Assembly (NCBI GenBank): GCA_025356735.1
Contig: JANXRT010000349.1
Span: forward strand, 1-35,029
DNA: 35,029 bases
From: Acetobacteraceae bacterium
Lineage (GTDB): Bacteria > Pseudomonadota > Alphaproteobacteria > Acetobacterales > Acetobacteraceae
Reading direction: 5' to 3'
Made by a program: the position numbers and the translations under genes. Every line of letters begins with the position of its first letter. Within the stretch, counting starts at the first letter, position 1. Positions 1 to 7,775 of the stretch are shown piece after piece. The notes beneath the pieces were generated by a model. It saw only the letters and a program-made list of their open reading frames with translations. It was not told where the DNA came from and searched no databases.

Positions 1-54
1 TGCTCATGGGGTCTTGGCTCCGATCGTAAAAACAACATCTTGCTCACGCCGTAG
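1..54 (+). CDS. possible C-terminal end of a truncated upstream gene
   Basis: Frame 1 is open from the left edge to a TAG at 52-54 and encodes 17 residues ending NNILLTP. The only support beyond an open frame is position. Repeat copy A begins within about ten bases of this stop, and the other full-length repeat copies likewise begin a few bases after the stops of the aldo/keto reductase and glutathione transferase genes. The peptide is too short for a family assignment, and it could be chance. Confidence 0.25.
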   Translation, partial: CSWGLGSDRKNNILLTP

Positions 55-183
55 GCAGGAAGGCCGGGGCTCTGCCCCAAATCCCGCCGGGGTAGCGCCC
101 CGGGGCGCATCACCTAAGTAGAGGGGATACAAGGGGCGACGGCCCCTTGGCGGGTTTGGGCAGAGCCCATGCTTTCTTGCCTG
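55..183 (+). repeat. dispersed intergenic repeat, copy A (full length)
   Basis: A roughly 110-130 bp GC-rich element. The left end GGGGCTCTGCCCC followed by aaatcccgcc is an imperfect inverted repeat of the right end ggcgggtttgggcagagccc. Inside are two smaller hairpin-forming palindromes, ggggtagcgccccggggcgc and aaggggcgacggcccctt. The reverse complement of this copy aligns almost end to end with copy C, so the two are opposite-orientation members of one family. It codes for nothing convincing. It lies downstream of the RND pump gene, whose minus-strand transcript would run into it, so it may also act as a terminator. Confidence 0.8.
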
Positions 184-239
184 CGGCGCCCGACATTACA
201 TACGCACAACAGGACGGTCGCCAAGGCTGTGGACAAAAA

Positions 240-3200
240 TCATTCGCCGGGTTGGCGGATGCCGGATTGGGCGATGTCGGACCGGGACTTGGCCGCGGCG
301 CGTCCGCCGACCCGGGCCTTGGTCCATTCGCGGATCGACTGGAACACGGTGTAGAGCATCGGGATCAGGAAGATGCCGAGCGTGGTTGCGAAGATCATGC
401 CGGCGAACACCGCCGTGCCGACAGCACGGCGGCTCATCATCGCCGTGCCGGTCGCCCAGACCAGGGGCACCAGGCCAAGGATGAACGCGATCGACGTCAT
501 CATCACGGCGCGGAACCGCATCCGCGCGCCGATTGCCGCGGCTTCCAGGATCGGCCGCCCGGCTTCACGCTGGTCCTTGGCAAACTCGACGATCAGGATG
601 CCGTTCTTGGCGGCCAGGGCGATCAGCACGACCAGGCCGATCTGGGCATACAGGTCGAGCGGCAGCCCGGCGATCCTCAAGCCGACGAAGGCGCCGAGCA
701 CGCCGATCGTCACCGACAGCAGCACCGGCACCGGGATCATCCAGCTTTCATACAACCCGACCAGGAACAGATAGGCGAACAGCACCGCAAGACCGAGTAT
801 GAGGCCAGTCTGGCCCTGCGACTGCAGCTCCTGATAGGCGGTCCCGGCCCATTCATAGCCGTAGCCCGGCGGCATGGTGCTGCTGGCGGCAGCGGCCATG
901 GCGGTAAGCGCGGTGCCTGACGACACGCCGGGGGCAGGACCGCCGTTGATCGTCACCGACCGGTAGTTGTTGAACCGGCTGATGACCTGCGGCCCGACCA
1001 CGGTGCGCAGGTCGGCGACGGCGCGCAGCGGCACCATGGTGCCGGTCTTGTTGCGGATGAAGATCTTGAAGATGTCCGCGACCTCGCCGCGGTCGATCGC
1101 CTCGCCCTGGATGTTGACCTGCCAGGTGCGGCCGTAAAGGTTGAAGTCGTTGATGTAGATGCCGCCGAGCGTCGCCTGCAGCGCGTTGAAGACGTCGATC
1201 ACCGAAAGGCCGAGCGCCTGCGCCTTCTCCCGGTCGATGTCGAGGTAGACCGACGGGTTGGTGGCGCTGAACGTCGAGAATACCCGGGTCAGCTGGGGGT
1301 TGGCGTTGGCGGCGCCGACGATGCCCTGGGTCACGCTGCCCATCGAGGCGGGATCCTGGCCCTCCAGGTTCTGCAGCTGGAACTCGAACCCGCCGGAGGT
1401 CGAAAGCCCGATGATCGGCGGCAGGTTGAAGGCGATGACGTTGGCGGAACGGATCTGCTGGGCGCCGCCGAACACCCGGCCGATGGCGGCCTGCACGCTG
1501 TCGCCGACGGCGGTGCGGTCGGCGAACGGCTTCAGCCGCGCCACCATGAAGGCGGAGTTGGACTGGTTGCCGCCGTCGAGCAGCGAAAAGCCGACGATCG
1601 ACAGCACGCCCTGCATCTGCGGCAGCGGGCGGACGATGTCCTCGACCCGCTTGACCACGTCGCGGGTGCGCGAGACCGAGGCGCCGTTGGGCAGCTGGAC
1701 GGCGATGAAGAACACGCCCTGGTCTTCCTCCGGCAGGAAGCCGGTCGGCGTGATCCGCGACAGGCCATAGACGCCGGCGCCGGTGACCGCGACCAGCACC
1801 AGCGCCACCACCGACACGCGCACTAGCCGGCGCACGATGGCGCCGTAGCCATCGCGGACATGGTCGATGCCGCGCAGCAGGTAGCCCATCGGCCCGCGCT
1901 TCGGCCCCTGATGGCGCAACACGACGCCGCACAGGGCCGGCGACAGGGTCAGCGCGTTGATCGCCGACAGCAGGGTGGCCACGGAGATCGTCACGGCGAA
2001 CTGCCGGAACAGCTGGCCCGAGATGCCCGGAATGAAGCCGATCGGCACGAACACCGACAGCAGCACGAGGGTGATCGCGATCACCGGCCCGGTGATCTGC
2101 TGCATCGCCTTCTTGGTCGCGTCCTTGGGCGAGAGCTCGGGTTCCTCCTCCATCACCCGCTCGACATTCTCGACCACGACGATGGCGTCATCGACGACGA
2201 TGCCGATCGCCAGCACCATCGCCAGCAGTGAAATGGTGTTGGCGGTGTAGCCCAGCGAGAGCAGAACGGCGAAGGTGCCGATCAGGCTGACCGGCACCGA
2301 GATCGTCGGGATGACCGTCGCGCGGATGTTGCCGAGGAACAGGAACACCACCAGCACGACCAGCGCGAAAGCTTCCAACAGGGTCTGCAGCACGGTGTAG
2401 ATGGTGTCGGAGACGAAGGTCGAGCTGTCGTAGAACACCGACGATTTGAGGCCGGCCGGGTAGCGCTTCGATAGCTCATCCAAGGTGGCGCGCAACTTGG
2501 CCGAGGTCGCGACCGCGTTAGCCGCAGGGGCGAGGTAGATGCCGATTGACACCGCGGGATTGCCGTTGAGCCGGCTTTCGGCATCGCTGTTGGCGGCGCC
2601 GAGTTCCACGCGCGCCACGTCGCCGACGCGCAGCACCGAGCCATCCGGATTGGCACGCACGACAATTTTGGAAAACTGCTCGGGCGAGGTCAGCCGGCCC
2701 TGGGTCTGGACGTTGAGCTGGAACGGGTTGGCGGCGTCCATCGGCCGCGCGCCAAGCCTTCCGACGGGGGCCTGCACGTTCTGCTGCTGGATCGCCAGCA
2801 CGATGTCGGACGGCACCAGCGAAAGGCTGTTCAGCCGGTCGATGTCGAACCAGATGCGCATCGAGTAGTCGAGCTTGCCGAACAGCTGCGCCTGGCCGAC
2901 GCCGGGCGTGCGCGACAGCCGGTCGAGCACGTTGAGGGTGACGTAGTTGCTGATGAACAACGGATCGAGCTTGCTGTCCTCGGCGTAGAACTGGAGGAAC
3001 GCCAGGATCGACGACGATTGCTTCTTCACCGTCAGACCGGAGCGCTGGACCTCGGCCGGCAGCTTGGACAGTGCCGTCTGCACCCGGTTGTTGACGTTGA
3101 CGGTGGCGATATCGGGATCGGTGCCGATGTCGAAGCTGACCGTCAGGCCGTAGCTACCGTCGTTGGCGCTGTTCGACTTCATATAGATCATGTGGTCGAC

Positions 3201-3416
3201 GCCGACGATCGCCGCTTCCAAGGTCTGGGCGACCGTCGATTCCACCACGCTGGCGGAGGCGCCCGGGAACACGGTCGAGACCTGGACCTGTGGCGGCACG
3301 ATGTCGGGGAACTGGGCGACCGGGATGCGGCTCAGCGCCAGCCCGCCGGCCATGGTAATAATGATCGCGATGACCACGGCCAGGCGCGGCCGGTCGACAA
3401 AGACGGACGAGATCAT
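240..3416 (-). CDS. RND multidrug efflux transporter, HAE1/AcrB family
   Basis: Inner-membrane proton-driven pump of a tripartite efflux system that exports hydrophobic or amphiphilic compounds such as drugs and dyes. The 1058-aa length is typical of AcrB/MexB/MexF proteins. An N-terminal membrane segment (about residues 10-30) precedes the first periplasmic porter domain. The TM4 motif [12 protein letters not shown] (about 405-416) carries the paired aspartates of the proton relay. The later [13 protein letters not shown] segment (about 940-950) carries the matching lysine. These residues indicate a working pump, but the substrate cannot be read from sequence. The start at 3416 has an AAAGGA ribosome-binding site just upstream. 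The adaptor gene ends 48 bp upstream on the same strand, so the two form an operon. No outer-membrane factor gene is seen before the window edge. Confidence 0.95.
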   Translation of the reverse strand: MISSVFVDRPRLAVVIAIIITMAGGLALSRIPVAQFPDIVPPQVQVSTVFPGASASVVESTVAQTLEAAIVGVDHMIYMKSNSANDGSYGLTVSFDIGTDPDIATVNVNNRVQTALSKLPAEVQRSGLTVKKQSSSILAFLQFYAEDSKLDPLFISNYVTLNVLDRLSRTPGVGQAQLFGKLDYSMRIWFDIDRLNSLSLVPSDIVLAIQQQNVQAPVGRLGARPMDAANPFQLNVQTQGRLTSPEQFSKIVVRANPDGSVLRVGDVARVELGAANSDAESRLNGNPAVSIGIYLAPAANAVATSAKLRATLDELSKRYPAGLKSSVFYDSSTFVSDTIYTVLQTLLEAFALVVLVVFLFLGNIRATVIPTISVPVSLIGTFAVLLSLGYTANTISLLAMVLAIGIVVDDAIVVVENVERVMEEEPELSPKDATKKAMQQITGPVIAITLVLLSVFVPIGFIPGISGQLFRQFAVTISVATLLSAINALTLSPALCGVVLRHQGPKRGPMGYLLRGIDHVRDGYGAIVRRLVRVSVVALVLVAVTGAGVYGLSRITPTGFLPEEDQGVFFIAVQLPNGASVSRTRDVVKRVEDIVRPLPQMQGVLSIVGFSLLDGGNQSNSAFMVARLKPFADRTAVGDSVQAAIGRVFGGAQQIRSANVIAFNLPPIIGLSTSGGFEFQLQNLEGQDPASMGSVTQGIVGAANANPQLTRVFSTFSATNPSVYLDIDREKAQALGLSVIDVFNALQATLGGIYINDFNLYGRTWQVNIQGEAIDRGEVADIFKIFIRNKTGTMVPLRAVADLRTVVGPQVISRFNNYRSVTINGGPAPGVSSGTALTAMAAAASSTMPPGYGYEWAGTAYQELQSQGQTGLILGLAVLFAYLFLVGLYESWMIPVPVLLSVTIGVLGAFVGLRIAGLPLDLYAQIGLVVLIALAAKNGILIVEFAKDQREAGRPILEAAAIGARMRFRAVMMTSIAFILGLVPLVWATGTAMMSRRAVGTAVFAGMIFATTLGIFLIPMLYTVFQSIREWTKARVGGRAAAKSRSDIAQSGIRQPGE

Positions 3417-3464
3417 GCCTGATCCTTTCCGGCGCTGGAGGAGCTATATATTAAAATTTGGGCA

Positions 3465-4628
3465 TCAGGACTTGGCGGCCGGCGGAGGTGCCGCCTCGAC
3501 TGGTGCCGAGTTGACCGGAGCCGGGTTGACGGGCGCACCCGGACGCACCCGCTGCAGCCCATCCAGCACCACGTTCTCGCCCTCGGTCAGGCCGGAGGCG
3601 ACGACCGCGTAAGCGTCGGTCGACTGGCCGAGCTGCACGCGCCGCTGCTCAGCCTTGTTGTCGGCGCCGACGACATAGACGTAGTTGCCCTGCTGGTCCG
3701 AGATCACCGCGGCGCGCGGCACGGTCAATGCCATCTTCGGCGCGTCGGCATTGACCGTCACGCCGACGAAGGCGCCGTCGATAAGGGGGCGGAAACCCTG
3801 CTTGTTCGCCGGGTTGGGGATGCTGGCGCGGACCAGCATCGTGTCGGTGGTGGCGGCGATGGTGTTGTCGACAAAATCTATTTTCCCGACCTGATCGTCG
3901 GCGCTGCCATCCGGCAGGCTCAGCCTGACGGCGACCATGGCCATTCCACCCTGGTCGGCAAAGCGCTTCAGCAGGCCAAAATAGCTTTTCGCCGCCATCG
4001 GGAACAGCACGTACATCGGGTCCTGGCTGACGATGCGGGCCAGCGGCCCGGAGGCCGGGGTCACCACGTTGCCGACGGTGAAGTTGGTGCGGCCGATCTT
4101 GCCGGCGATCGGGGCGCGGATCTCGGTGTAGTCGAGATTGATCTGGGCAATTCGAAGTTGCGCCTGGGCGGATTGCTGCTGTGCCGCAAGCCCGGCCTGG
4201 TTGGCCCGCGCGTCATCGACCTGCGAGCGTAGCCCGGCCGGACCGTTGAGCAGCGCCGTCACCCGGCCGAGCTGGACGCCGGCATTGTTAAGCGTGGCGG
4301 TGGCCTGGGCCACGGATGCCTGCTGCTGCGCCACCGCAGCCTCGAACGGGCCGCGTTCCAGCTTGTAGAGCAACGCGCCGGCGGGGACCTCGGCGCCTTC
4401 GGTGAACAGCCGCGCCTCGATGAAGGCGGTCACCCGCGCGGTCAGGTCGACCCGCTCGATCGACTGCACGCGGCCGACGAACGCCTCGGTCGCAGTCACC
4501 GGCCGCTGCGATACCTTGACCACGCCGACCGAGGGTGGGCCGCCGCCTGGCATCTGCGCCAGACCGGGTACCGCGTGAAATGCCGACGCGGCAAGGACGC
4601 TCAGGACCGCAAGGTGGCGCAGCGACAT
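3465..4628 (-). CDS. RND efflux periplasmic adaptor (membrane fusion protein)
   Basis: Periplasmic adaptor linking the RND pump to an outer-membrane channel; the AcrA/MexE family. The ORF track starts at 5039, but that extension is antisense to the HMG-CoA lyase gene. The start at 4628 gives MSLRHLAVL, has a good upstream ribosome-binding site (GAAAGGA), and opens a signal peptide ending near GLAQ. The mature protein has no lipobox cysteine. The 387 residues show the family order: a first lipoyl half (about 40-90), an alanine/glutamine-rich alpha-hairpin (about 95-165), a second lipoyl half with YTEIRAPIAGKIGR, a beta-barrel with RPLIDGAFVGVTVN, and a membrane-proximal domain. The C-terminus is a proline/alanine-rich tail (PVNPAPVNSAPVEAAPP). 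It is first in the adaptor-pump operon. Confidence 0.94.
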   Translation of the reverse strand: MSLRHLAVLSVLAASAFHAVPGLAQMPGGGPPSVGVVKVSQRPVTATEAFVGRVQSIERVDLTARVTAFIEARLFTEGAEVPAGALLYKLERGPFEAAVAQQQASVAQATATLNNAGVQLGRVTALLNGPAGLRSQVDDARANQAGLAAQQQSAQAQLRIAQINLDYTEIRAPIAGKIGRTNFTVGNVVTPASGPLARIVSQDPMYVLFPMAAKSYFGLLKRFADQGGMAMVAVRLSLPDGSADDQVGKIDFVDNTIAATTDTMLVRASIPNPANKQGFRPLIDGAFVGVTVNADAPKMALTVPRAAVISDQQGNYVYVVGADNKAEQRRVQLGQSTDAYAVVASGLTEGENVVLDGLQRVRPGAPVNPAPVNSAPVEAAPPPAAKS

Positions 4629-4791
4629 CGTTGTCCTTTCTCGCAATGCAGCATACTTTGGCCGGCCATGCACCAGAGGCAATAGAGAGCCGTCGGAACT
4701 TCCGCAACAGATGCGCTCCAGGGCGCTACCCTGGCGGGGTGTGGGGCAGAGCCCCATACTGTTTTCCTTATCACTTGAGGGAGGTCTTCCT
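4629..4791. promoter_or_regulatory. divergent intergenic region between the efflux operon and the HMG-CoA lyase operon
   Basis: These 163 bp separate two divergent starts, so promoters for both operons are expected here. I could not identify a convincing -35/-10 pair on either strand. The left part carries the adaptor ribosome-binding site. The right part carries repeat copy B and then GAGGGAGGT, a strong ribosome-binding site 6-7 bases before the HMG-CoA lyase ATG. No TetR- or MarR-type regulator gene lies next to it. Confidence 0.5.
4711..4758 (-). repeat. dispersed intergenic repeat, copy B (half element)
   Basis: The segment gggcgctaccctggcggggt followed by gtggggcagagcccc matches one half of copies A and C (ggcgctaccccggcggg, then tttggggcagagcccc). 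Orientation is as in copy C. The other half is missing, so this is a truncated copy. It lies about 34 bases before the HMG-CoA lyase ATG and causes the false N-terminus of the ORF-track entry that starts at 4711. Confidence 0.7.
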
Positions 4792-5718
4792 ATGACCCAA
4801 CGCGAATTCGTGACAATCTGTGAGGTAGGCCCCAGGGACGGCCTGCAGATCGCCAAGACCCGCATGACGACTGACGCCAAGGTCGCCTGGATTGCGGCGA
4901 TCGCCGCCGCCGGCGTGCCCGAAATCGAGATTGGCAGCTTCGTGCCGGCGAGGGTCATCCCGCAGATGGCCGACACGCAGGAGGTCACCGAGCGGGTGGC
5001 CGGCATCCCCAACGTCGTGATCCAGACGCTGACGCCCAACCTGCGCGGTGCCCAGAACGCCTACCATGCCGGCGCCGCCAAGATCAGCATCCCGGTTTCG
5101 GTGTCGGAGGGCCATTCGCGGGCCAACCTCAACCGCAGCGTCGATGAGCAGATCGCCGAGGTCGCGCGCGTCGTCGCCTGGCTGCGTGAGCAGGACCATT
5201 ACCTGAAGGTCGTCGCCGGCTGCTCGACGGCGTTCGGCTGCTCGATCGACGGAGTGGTCTCGACCGAGGCGGTGGTCCGGGTTGCGGTCGGCCTGGCGGA
5301 AGCGGGCGTCGATCAGTTGATGCTGGCGGATACCGTGGGCTACGGCCATCCGGCGCAGGTGAGGACGCTGGTTCGCGCGGTGCGGAACGAGGTCGGCGAC
5401 CGGCTGACCGGGTTGCATCTGCACGATACCTGCGGCCTGGCGATGGCCAATGCGCTGGCCGGCGTCGAGGAGGGCCTGCGAATGTTCGACAGCTGCATCG
5501 CCGGGCTTGGCGGCTGCCCGTATGCGCCGGGCGCGTCCGGCAACATCGTCACCGAGGACCTGGTGTTCATGCTGGAAAGCATGGGGTTCGCGACCGGCAT
5601 CGACATCGAGAAGCTTTTTGTCGCCCGCGAACTGTTGCATGCGGGGCTGCCGGCCGAGCCGATGCAGGGGCAGCTTCGCAAAGCCGGAATTCCCCGTACC
5701 TTCCGGCTGGCCGCCTAG
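4792..5718 (+). CDS. mvaB: hydroxymethylglutaryl-CoA lyase
   Basis: Cytoplasmic DRE-TIM metallolyase that splits (S)-3-hydroxy-3-methylglutaryl-CoA into acetoacetate and acetyl-CoA, the last step of leucine breakdown. The 308-residue length is usual for bacterial enzymes. Visible hallmarks are EVGPRDGLQ near the N-terminus (metal-binding Asp and active-site Arg), HLHDTCG with the two metal-binding histidines, and IAGLGGCPYAPGASGN, the family signature with its catalytic cysteine followed by the Asn ligand. I chose ATG 4792 because a strong GAGGGAGGT site precedes it and family proteins begin at this point; the extra 27 residues in the track come from repeat copy B. The dipeptidase gene follows after 51 bp. 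No other leucine-degradation gene is visible, so a related acyl-CoA substrate is possible. Confidence 0.92.
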   Translation: MTQREFVTICEVGPRDGLQIAKTRMTTDAKVAWIAAIAAAGVPEIEIGSFVPARVIPQMADTQEVTERVAGIPNVVIQTLTPNLRGAQNAYHAGAAKISIPVSVSEGHSRANLNRSVDEQIAEVARVVAWLREQDHYLKVVAGCSTAFGCSIDGVVSTEAVVRVAVGLAEAGVDQLMLADTVGYGHPAQVRTLVRAVRNEVGDRLTGLHLHDTCGLAMANALAGVEEGLRMFDSCIAGLGGCPYAPGASGNIVTEDLVFMLESMGFATGIDIEKLFVARELLHAGLPAEPMQGQLRKAGIPRTFRLAA

Positions 5719-5769
5719 CTCATCGGAAAGGCCCTTGACGGCAGGCGTCCGGAAAGGGAAGCGTGCGGC

Positions 5770-6807
5770 ATGAACGATTTGAATGTCTCCCGCACGACCG
5801 ATCCCCTGGCGCTACACCGCGCGCTGACCACCGTCGACAGCCATATCGACATTCCGTGGCCGACCGGCCCCGACCCGTTCCAGGATGGCGCGCGCCGGGT
5901 CGATCTGCCGAAGATGCGCCGCGGCGGCATCGGCACCGGCTTCTTCGCCGCCTACGTGCCGCAGGTCCGCCGCGACGCAGCCAGCGAGACGGCCGCGTTC
6001 GAGCGTGCGCTGGCGATGCTGACCGCGATCCGCGGCATGGGCCGCACCGAAGAGACCATCTCCGCCCGCGTGACCGACACCGCCGACGATATCGTGCGCG
6101 CCAAACAGAACGGCGTGGTGGGCGTGGCGTTGGCGGTCGAGAACGGCTTTGCCATCGGCACCGACCTATCTCGTTTGGCGCAGTTTCGAAAACTTGGCGC
6201 GCGCTATCTGACGCTTACCCATAACGGGCACAACGCGCTGGCGGACTCGGCCATCCCACGGCCCGACCTCGGCGATGCGCCGGTCGAGCATGGCGGCCTT
6301 TCCGAACTCGGCGTCGCGGCAATCGGCGAGCTCAACCGGCTCGGCATGCTGGTGGATGTCGCGCATGTCTCGCGTGACGCCATGCTGCAGGCAGCGAAGG
6401 CGTCCAAGACGCCGGTGGTCTCGACCCATTCCTGCGTTCGCGCGCTGTGCGACCATCCGCGCAACATGGACGATTTCCAGCTCGACGCGCTGCGCGACTG
6501 CGGTGGCGTGATCCAGATCACCGCAGTGGCCGGTTTCCTGCGCCCGGGCGGCAAGGCGGACAAGGTGACGGTGGCCGATTTTGTCGATCACATCGACTAT
6601 GCGGCGCGACGGATCGGTTTCGCGCATGTCGGCATCGGCTCGGACTTCGACGGCGGCGGCGGTTTCTCGGGCTGGCGCAGCGCGGCCGAGAGCGCCAACC
6701 TGACAGTGGAGCTGGTCAGCCGCGGCTACTCGGAGGAGGAGGTCGCCGGCCTGTGGGGCGAGAACTTCCTGCGCGTCATGCGCCTGGCGGAAGCCGCCGC
6801 TGCATGA
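5770..6807 (+). CDS. membrane dipeptidase family protein (peptidase M19)
   Basis: A 345-aa metallohydrolase of the M19 (renal dipeptidase) family, whose members cleave dipeptides including D-amino-acid-containing ones with a binuclear zinc site. Ligand motifs appear in family order: DSHIDIP (HxD, about residue 23), VALAVENG with the bridging glutamate (about 120), VDVAHVS and STHSCVRALCDHPRN with the histidines (about 195-235), and IGSDFDGGGGF (about 295) with the aspartate. There is no obvious signal peptide or lipobox, so a cytoplasmic location is likely. A purine-rich stretch (aaagggaag) lies upstream of the ATG. It is the middle gene of a probable three-gene run, and the aldo/keto reductase starts 13 bp after its stop. 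The true substrate is unknown. Confidence 0.9.
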   Translation: MNDLNVSRTTDPLALHRALTTVDSHIDIPWPTGPDPFQDGARRVDLPKMRRGGIGTGFFAAYVPQVRRDAASETAAFERALAMLTAIRGMGRTEETISARVTDTADDIVRAKQNGVVGVALAVENGFAIGTDLSRLAQFRKLGARYLTLTHNGHNALADSAIPRPDLGDAPVEHGGLSELGVAAIGELNRLGMLVDVAHVSRDAMLQAAKASKTPVVSTHSCVRALCDHPRNMDDFQLDALRDCGGVIQITAVAGFLRPGGKADKVTVADFVDHIDYAARRIGFAHVGIGSDFDGGGGFSGWRSAAESANLTVELVSRGYSEEEVAGLWGENFLRVMRLAEAAAA

Positions 6808-6820
6808 GACCGATCGCCTT

Positions 6821-7648
6821 ATGAGAACCCTCGCCCTGCCGAATGGGCGGCAAGTGCCCGTGCTCGGCCAGGGCACTTGGTTCATGGGCGAGAAATCGAG
6901 GGATGCGCGTGGCGAGGCGGATGCGCTGCGGCTCGGCATCGATCTTGGCCTGACGCTGATCGACACCGCCGAGATGTATGGCGACGGCGGCGCCGAGCGG
7001 GTGGTCGGGCAGGCGATCGCCGGACGCCGCGACCAGGTGTTCGTCGTCAGCAAGGTCTATCCGCACAATGCGTCCCGAACCGGCGTTGCGGCCGCCTGCG
7101 AGGCGAGCCTGAGCCGGCTCGGCACCGACCACATCGACCTCTATCTGTTGCACTGGCGCGGCTCGGTGCCGCTGACCGAAACCGTTGCCGGGTTTGACCG
7201 GCTGGTCCGTGACGGCAAGATCGGCGCCTGGGGCGTATCGAACCTGGATACGGCCGAAATGGCGGAATTGGCGCTTCTGCCGGGCTGCGCCACCGACCAG
7301 GTGCTCTACAACCCGCAGCATCGCGGCATCGAGTTCGACCTGCTGCCCTGGTGCCGCGAACACGCCATGCCGGTGATGGCCTACTCGCCGATCGGCCAGG
7401 GGCGTTCGCTGCTGCAGACGGCTTCCCTGGCGAATGTCGCCGCGCGGCACGGCGCGACGCCGGCTCAGATCGCCATTGCCTGGGGGCTGCGCCAGCCCGG
7501 CGTGATCTCGATTCCCAAGGCCGCGGATCCCGTTCACGTGCGTGAGAACGTGGCGGCTTTGGAAATCGTGCTGACCGAATCGGATCTGGCGGAAATCGAT
7601 CTGGCTTTTCCGCCACCGCGCCGGCGGTTGCCTTTGGCCATGCTTTGA
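6821..7648 (+). CDS. aldo/keto reductase family oxidoreductase
   Basis: NAD(P)H-dependent reductase of the aldo/keto reductase superfamily with a (beta/alpha)8 barrel of 275 aa, resembling the YeaE/2,5-diketo-gluconate-reductase group. The catalytic tetrad is visible: Asp and Tyr in IDTAEMYGDGG (about residues 46-53), Lys in VVSKVYP (about 77) and His in LYLLHWRG (about 109). A typical cofactor-binding stretch VISIPKAADPVHVREN occurs near residue 230. The physiological carbonyl substrate cannot be deduced. It is probably co-transcribed with the dipeptidase and HMG-CoA lyase genes. Its stop is followed within about ten bases by repeat copy C. Confidence 0.9.
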   Translation: MRTLALPNGRQVPVLGQGTWFMGEKSRDARGEADALRLGIDLGLTLIDTAEMYGDGGAERVVGQAIAGRRDQVFVVSKVYPHNASRTGVAAACEASLSRLGTDHIDLYLLHWRGSVPLTETVAGFDRLVRDGKIGAWGVSNLDTAEMAELALLPGCATDQVLYNPQHRGIEFDLLPWCREHAMPVMAYSPIGQGRSLLQTASLANVAARHGATPAQIAIAWGLRQPGVISIPKAADPVHVRENVAALEIVLTESDLAEIDLAFPPPRRRLPLAML

Positions 7649-7772
7649 GAAGAAAGGCCGGGGCTCTGCCCCTGGACCCCGCCAAGGGGCCGTCGCCCCT
7701 TGTATCCCCCACACTTAAGGGATGCGCGCCCGGGCGCTTCCCGGGCGGGGTTTGGGGCAGAGCCCCATCCTT
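7649..7772 (-). repeat. dispersed intergenic repeat, copy C (full length)
   Basis: Reverse-orientation full copy of the family seen in copy A. Outer ends are ggggctctgcccctggaccccgcc and ggcggggtttggggcagagcccc. Internal palindromes are aaggggccgtcgcccctt and gcgcgcccgggcgcttcccgggcgg. It fills almost all of the space between the aldo/keto reductase stop and the hyfB ATG, which lies only a few bases past its right end. The hyf promoter must therefore be inside it, or transcription must read through from upstream. Confidence 0.8.
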
Positions 7773-7775
7773 CCT

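Noticed and set aside
228-236. TGTGGACAA, the complement of a near-DnaA box, beside the RND pump stop
   Set aside because: A single imperfect 9-mer is expected by chance and has no partner sites.
853-1932. 359-aa minus-strand ORF within the RND pump gene
   Set aside because: It is a frame-shifted shadow of the pump gene with Arg/Ala/Gly-rich composition typical of high-GC alternate frames.
4629-5039. N-terminal extension of the efflux adaptor
   Set aside because: It overlaps HMG-CoA lyase on the other strand, and a signal peptide with a ribosome-binding site starts at 4628.
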